From contig JAICXI010000164.1 of the NCBI GenBank assembly GCA_025980505.1, positions 1-5,303 of the forward strand: a DNA stretch of 5,303 nucleotides, read 5' to 3'. A program made the translations under genes and the position numbers. Positions 4,588 to 5,303 of the stretch are shown here, one piece after another. The notes beneath the pieces were generated by a model. It ran no database searches. It saw only the letters and a program-made list of their open reading frames with translations, and was not told the DNA's origin. How positions within the stretch are numbered: the stretch's first letter is position 1; the number at the start of each line of letters is the position of its first letter. The DNA comes from a bacterium (GTDB lineage: Bacteria; Oederibacteriota; Muellerivitia; Muellerivitales; Muellerivitaceae).

Positions 4588-5303
4588 TTACAGGACTCCG
4601 CCGAAAAACGCAACCCCCACCGCCACCCATACCGCCCGTCCATGCCAGCTGTCATCCATCAGGTCCCGCTTGAAGGATTCCAGGCCGAATCCCGCCGAAA
4701 AGACCAGCACCCATTCCAGGATCTCCGTTTCCGGCAAGGCGGAGGCCGATGGGCCGGCCCAAAAAAGATAACCCAATGTCAGCCCAAACAGGGGAAAGGC
4801 CAAGTGCCGCCCCATTCCCTTCCGGGGAAAGGCCACGAGCCCCAACCATCCCAAAAGGAAGAAGGAAAGGTAGCGGCCGTCGATGAAGAGGTCGTAAAGG
4901 TTCATCCAATCCAGTGAAAAACCGCGCCAAGCTTGGAAAACAAGGAACAGGACGGCCGCCGTCCCCAACCCTCCCCATTTTGCCCAGGCCGATTTTTTGA
5001 ACCTCGAGGACGGGGCCGTCAGGAAGGAAAGCGGCATCAGGAGAAGGAAGGTGGATATCCCGGCCATCGCCGTCCATAGGGGGATTAAAGCCGCCAGGAG
5101 TTTCTTGCCGTCCGGGATCAGGCAGACCAGGATTTCAACCGCGAGGAAGAGGGCCGGCCCCAACCAATACCGGATTTCCGTCCGGGCACAAAGGTCCCAC
5201 TGGAAGCGGGATAGGGAAAGCCAAAACAGCGGGAAAAGCCCCAGGGTGGAAAAGCCCTTGGCGGCCGCCGCCTGGTAAACCGCCGTGGCCCCGGCCAGGA
5301 GCA
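4588..5303 (-). CDS. Multi-pass membrane protein, unidentified (5' end outside window)
   Basis: The open frame reaches the right edge without a stop: 237 complete codons are visible before the TAA at 4588, and the N-terminus is missing. A TTG at 5163 could be read as a start, but the 46 codons before it continue the same hydrophobic style, so it is internal. Numbering from the first visible residue, hydrophobic stretches lie near 19-31, 45-62, 68-96 (perhaps two passes), 111-124, 143-158, 167-182, 195-206 and 223-236, giving about seven to nine passes. Loops carry basic clusters (SSRFKKSAWAKW, PRKGMGRH) and a late acidic/basic patch (ESFKRDLMDDSWHGR). I see no ATPase, catalytic or transporter signature and do not recognise the family. 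It ends in a hydrophobic tail with no soluble domain. Reading frame and composition make it a real gene; its role is unknown. Confidence 0.8.
   Translation of the reverse strand, partial: LLAGATAVYQAAAAKGFSTLGLFPLFWLSLSRFQWDLCARTEIRYWLGPALFLAVEILVCLIPDGKKLLAALIPLWTAMAGISTFLLLMPLSFLTAPSSRFKKSAWAKWGGLGTAAVLFLVFQAWRGFSLDWMNLYDLFIDGRYLSFFLLGWLGLVAFPRKGMGRHLAFPLFGLTLGYLFWAGPSASALPETEILEWVLVFSAGFGLESFKRDLMDDSWHGRAVWVAVGVAFFGGVL

Overview
The window looks like a stretch of chromosome from a Gram-negative-type (two-membrane) bacterium with fairly high GC (about 60% by eye). It is probably from an uncultured lineage rather than a familiar model group. The reasons are an MsbA-type lipid exporter, a Sec-exported DUF1573 protein, strong GC bias at third codon positions, and an ACCACAGAGACA-like intergenic inverted repeat of a kind I associate with environmental genomes. 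I cannot name the phylum from sequence alone.

Layout, left to right. (1) 33-1829, minus strand: a complete MsbA-like ABC exporter. (2) 1830-2126: its leader and promoter, then a repeat-rich patch holding a 40-bp-spaced degenerate direct repeat and an 82-bp imperfect inverted repeat. (3) 2127-2489, minus strand: a 120-residue tryptophan-rich protein I do not recognise. (4) 2490-2673: a divergent intergenic region with a good minus-strand promoter overlapped by a perfect 6-6-6 dyad. (5) 2674-3027, plus strand: a small XRE/Cro-type HTH regulator. (6) 3028-3354: a gap between convergent genes with several small hairpins and no convincing gene. (7) 3355-4443, minus strand: a secreted DUF1573 protein with the Cys-Gly-Cys signature. 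(8) 4554-4584: a terminator-like hairpin. (9) 4588 to the right edge, minus strand: the C-terminal part of an unidentified multi-pass membrane protein that runs off the window.

How the parts relate. The exporter, the DUF1573 protein and the membrane protein all point to envelope functions, but they are separated by regulatory gaps and do not form an obvious operon. The only clear functional pairing is the divergent regulator and unknown-protein pair. It shares a promoter region with a palindrome placed where a repressor would block the minus-strand promoter, so I infer autoregulation and control of the unknown protein. That module is the best candidate here for something undescribed. The rest is ordinary chromosomal content. 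I see no CRISPR, tRNA, rRNA, transposase or phage gene.
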